The notes below the pieces were generated by a model. The model ran no database searches and was not told where the DNA came from. It worked only from the letters and a program-made list of their open reading frames with translations. 7,587 nucleotides of DNA from an uncultured Collinsella sp. (GTDB lineage Bacteria; Actinomycetota; Coriobacteriia; Coriobacteriales; Coriobacteriaceae), in assembly GCA_900550415.1 (NCBI GenBank), contig URSO01000080.1, positions 1-7,587 on the forward strand, read 5' to 3'. A program made the translations under genes and the position numbers. This document shows, piece after piece, positions 5,934 to 7,587 of this stretch (position 1 is its first letter; each line of letters begins with the position of its first letter).

Positions 5934-6326
5934 CTAGTCGATGTCCATGCTGGCGATGAGGTCGATGCCCGTGTTAAGGAGGTTGGGGAGGACGACGTCG
6001 CCCATGTGGATGGGGGCGTTGACGACTAGATCTCGGATGAGGTCCATGGCCTGGGCGTGGAGTTCTAGCGGGATGGCTTCGGCCGTGCGGACGGGGAGTA
6101 GGGCTTCGTCGCCGCCGGAGACGGCCACGGTCGTTGTGAGCACGCGCATGGGGCAGGTGAGCTCCTGATGTGCGAACTTATCGCCGCGCGGGCAGTTGTT
6201 GCCGGTCACGGAGCGAACTTCCACCACGGCGCCATTTGCGTCGCGCTCCACCTCTACGGTCAGGAGGCACTCGGACGGGCAGGTGGTGCAGTTGAACTGC
6301 AAGGTCTCGGTCGCATTCTTGCTCAT
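5934..6326 (-). CDS. DUF1667 family protein with Fe-S-like cysteine motif, complete
   Basis: A 130-residue soluble protein that I recognise as DUF1667 from FNCTTCPSECLLTV, the GNNCPRGDKFAHQE segment, CPMRVLTTTVAVSGG, LPVRTAEAIPLE and the C-terminal GDVVLPNLLNTGIDLIAS. Its biochemical function is not established. The cysteines C13-x2-C16-x3-C20-x24-C45 have the spacing of the N-terminal [4Fe-4S] site of molybdopterin oxidoreductases, so an iron-sulfur cluster is a reasonable inference; C58 is a fifth cysteine. Only three bases separate its ATG from the oxidoreductase stop, and its Shine-Dalgarno lies inside that gene, so the two are very likely co-translated partners in electron transfer. There is no signal peptide or membrane segment. 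Confidence 0.9.
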   Translation of the reverse strand: MSKNATETLQFNCTTCPSECLLTVEVERDANGAVVEVRSVTGNNCPRGDKFAHQELTCPMRVLTTTVAVSGGDEALLPVRTAEAIPLELHAQAMDLIRDLVVNAPIHMGDVVLPNLLNTGIDLIASMDID

Positions 6327-6329
6327 GAG

Positions 6330-7587
6330 CTATGCCTCCTCAACGGGATCGACGGACAGGACAATCCCACTGGCACCCAGGTCGAGTGCGCGCTGAATCG
6401 CCTTTGCCGGCAGCGGGAAGCTTTCCATAACGCTCGGTTTAAACGGGCGGACCTTGCCGGCGAACAGTTCTTCGTCGCCTGCCAGAATGCGCACGCGGGC
6501 GGCGTCGACTGGTCGGCGCACGCGGAAGTTGAGCTTGGTGAGCGCCACGGCCGTAATGCGTCCCGGCAGCGCGTATCCCGCAATGCCGGCAGGGGAGACG
6601 GTGAGCTCGCAGTCCGGAACGAGGCCCGCGCCGGTTTCCAGCGCGTACGCCGCTGCAGCTGCGCCAGCCCTCTCGGACTCAGTCGTCACATTGTCTGCCA
6701 GGTCGTGCACGTGCAGCACGTTGCCGCAGGCAAAGATGCCTGGTACGCCCGTCTGCAGGCTCTGGTCCACCACGGCGCCTCGCGTGCGCGGGTCAAGCTC
6801 TACACCCGCGGCAACCGAAAGCTCGTTCTCGGGAATCAATCCCACCGAAAGTAGCAGTGTGTCGCACGGAACAACGCGCTCGGTCCCCGGAATGGGCGCC
6901 AGGCGCTCGTCGACTTGGCTCACCTCGACGGCTTCCACGCGGTCGTGCCCGATCACGCGCGTCACTGTGGTGGACAGATACAGCGGAATTCCAAATTCGT
7001 CCAGGCAGTTCTTCACATTGCGGCGCAGACCGTTGGCGTACGGCATGAGCTCGTACACGCCCTCGACCGAAATCCCCTCGAGCGTGCAGCGGCGTGCCAT
7101 GATCAGCCCGATATCGCCCGAACCCAAAATGACGGCGCGCGAGCCGGGTTTGAGGTTTTCGATATTGATGTATCGCTGCGCCAGGCCGGCCGTAAACACG
7201 CCGGCGGGACGACTGCCGGGGATCTTGATCTCGCCGCGCGTGCGCTCGCGGCATCCCATGGCAAGGACGACCGCACGCCCGGTGAGCTGCAGCATGCCGG
7301 CGGTGCTCATGAGCGTGACGGTATGGACCGCGGTGTGTTCCGCAGGCTCGCCTGAATCAATCCCAAGCACCATGCTGTTCAGGAACAGCGCAATGTCGGT
7401 TGCGTGCACCTGGTCGATAAAGCGCTGCGCGTACTCGGGACCGGTGAGCTCCTGTTTAAAGTGCGACAGGCCAAAGCCGGGGTGGATGCACTGGCGGAGA
7501 ATGCCGCCCAGGTGCTGCTCGCGCTCCACGATGGCCACGCGTGCTCCTGCCTTATGCGCGGCCAGCGCGGCCGCCATACCGGCGGGG
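6330..7587 (-). CDS. NAD(P)/FAD-dependent oxidoreductase, GlpA-associated type, 5' end cut by window edge
   Basis: Flavoprotein of the two-dinucleotide-binding-domain family. The frame runs through base 7587: codons before ATG 7577 read Pro-Ala-Gly, which with that Met complete the FAD Rossmann motif (GxGPAGM). ATG 7577 is therefore internal and the true start lies outside. Counting from that Met, E18 ends the second strand, GGILRQCIHPGFG spans 24-36, and GCRERTRG is at 108-115. The NAD(P)H motif GSGDIG is at 152-157 and the second FAD motif GIFACGN at 280-286. A C-terminal extension (about 340-415) is typical of this subfamily. The thioredoxin-reductase CxxC is absent; C30 and C109 are the notable cysteines. 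Relatives sit beside a GlpA-like dehydrogenase and DUF1667 in anaerobes, suggesting electron transfer from an organic substrate such as glycerol-3-phosphate. The substrate is not shown by this sequence. Confidence 0.93.
   Translation of the reverse strand, partial: PAGMAAALAAHKAGARVAIVEREQHLGGILRQCIHPGFGLSHFKQELTGPEYAQRFIDQVHATDIALFLNSMVLGIDSGEPAEHTAVHTVTLMSTAGMLQLTGRAVVLAMGCRERTRGEIKIPGSRPAGVFTAGLAQRYINIENLKPGSRAVILGSGDIGLIMARRCTLEGISVEGVYELMPYANGLRRNVKNCLDEFGIPLYLSTTVTRVIGHDRVEAVEVSQVDERLAPIPGTERVVPCDTLLLSVGLIPENELSVAAGVELDPRTRGAVVDQSLQTGVPGIFACGNVLHVHDLADNVTTESERAGAAAAAYALETGAGLVPDCELTVSPAGIAGYALPGRITAVALTKLNFRVRRPVDAARVRILAGDEELFAGKVRPFKPSVMESFPLPAKAIQRALDLGASGIVLSVDPVEEA
6335..6341 (-). 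promoter_or_regulatory. Shine-Dalgarno of the DUF1667 gene, inside the oxidoreductase gene
   Basis: On the minus strand GAGGAGG is formed by the last codons (Val-Glu-Glu-Ala) of the oxidoreductase, eight bases before ATG 6326. The stop TAG (6330-6332) and this ATG are three bases apart. This supports ATG 6326 as the start and implies translational coupling that fixes the ratio of the two proteins. Confidence 0.85.

Noticed and set aside
6168..6854. Plus-strand open frame (228 aa) across the DUF1667 and oxidoreductase genes
   Set aside because: It overlaps two well-supported coupled genes on the opposite strand and has no domain signature.

Overview
This window reads as chromosomal DNA of a high-GC Gram-positive, most plausibly a member of the Coriobacteriia close to Collinsella. 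That placement is an inference from strong C/G-ending codon use, protein flavour, and the pairing of an FAD oxidoreductase with a DUF1667 protein. No 16S or other direct marker is present. The protein-coding part is ordinary. The more unusual content lies in the intergenic DNA, which is packed with palindromes and small repeats.

Layout. From 83 to 4369 the plus strand carries valS (valyl-tRNA synthetase, complete) and then folC (folylpolyglutamate/dihydrofolate synthase, complete). They are separated by a 231-bp gap holding a perfect 9-bp hairpin and a 99-nt nested palindrome. From 4721 to the right edge, all genes are on the minus strand. In transcription order they are an NAD(P)/FAD-dependent oxidoreductase cut by the window edge, a DUF1667 protein translationally coupled to it, and, after a repeat-bearing gap of 124 bp, an M24-family Xaa-Pro peptidase. 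folC and the peptidase gene converge on a 351-bp intergenic region (4370-4720). It contains a 25-bp-arm hairpin, one copy of a 27-nt dispersed motif, a 164-bp element with 31-bp terminal inverted repeats, a minus-strand intrinsic terminator inside that element, and a REP-like hairpin touching the peptidase stop codon.

How the genes fit together. valS and folC are housekeeping genes for translation and one-carbon metabolism; this order is also common in Firmicutes. The oxidoreductase and DUF1667 protein form a redox module that in related anaerobes usually accompanies a GlpA-like FAD dehydrogenase, so such a gene is predicted just beyond base 7587. The M24 peptidase would recycle proline-containing peptides and is probably transcribed separately or by read-through.

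I see no phage, defence, CRISPR or transposase gene here. The best candidates for something undescribed are the intergenic elements: the 27-nt motif found at the 3' side of two unrelated genes, the two large palindromes, the 31-bp TIR element, and the GGGAC-core hairpins.
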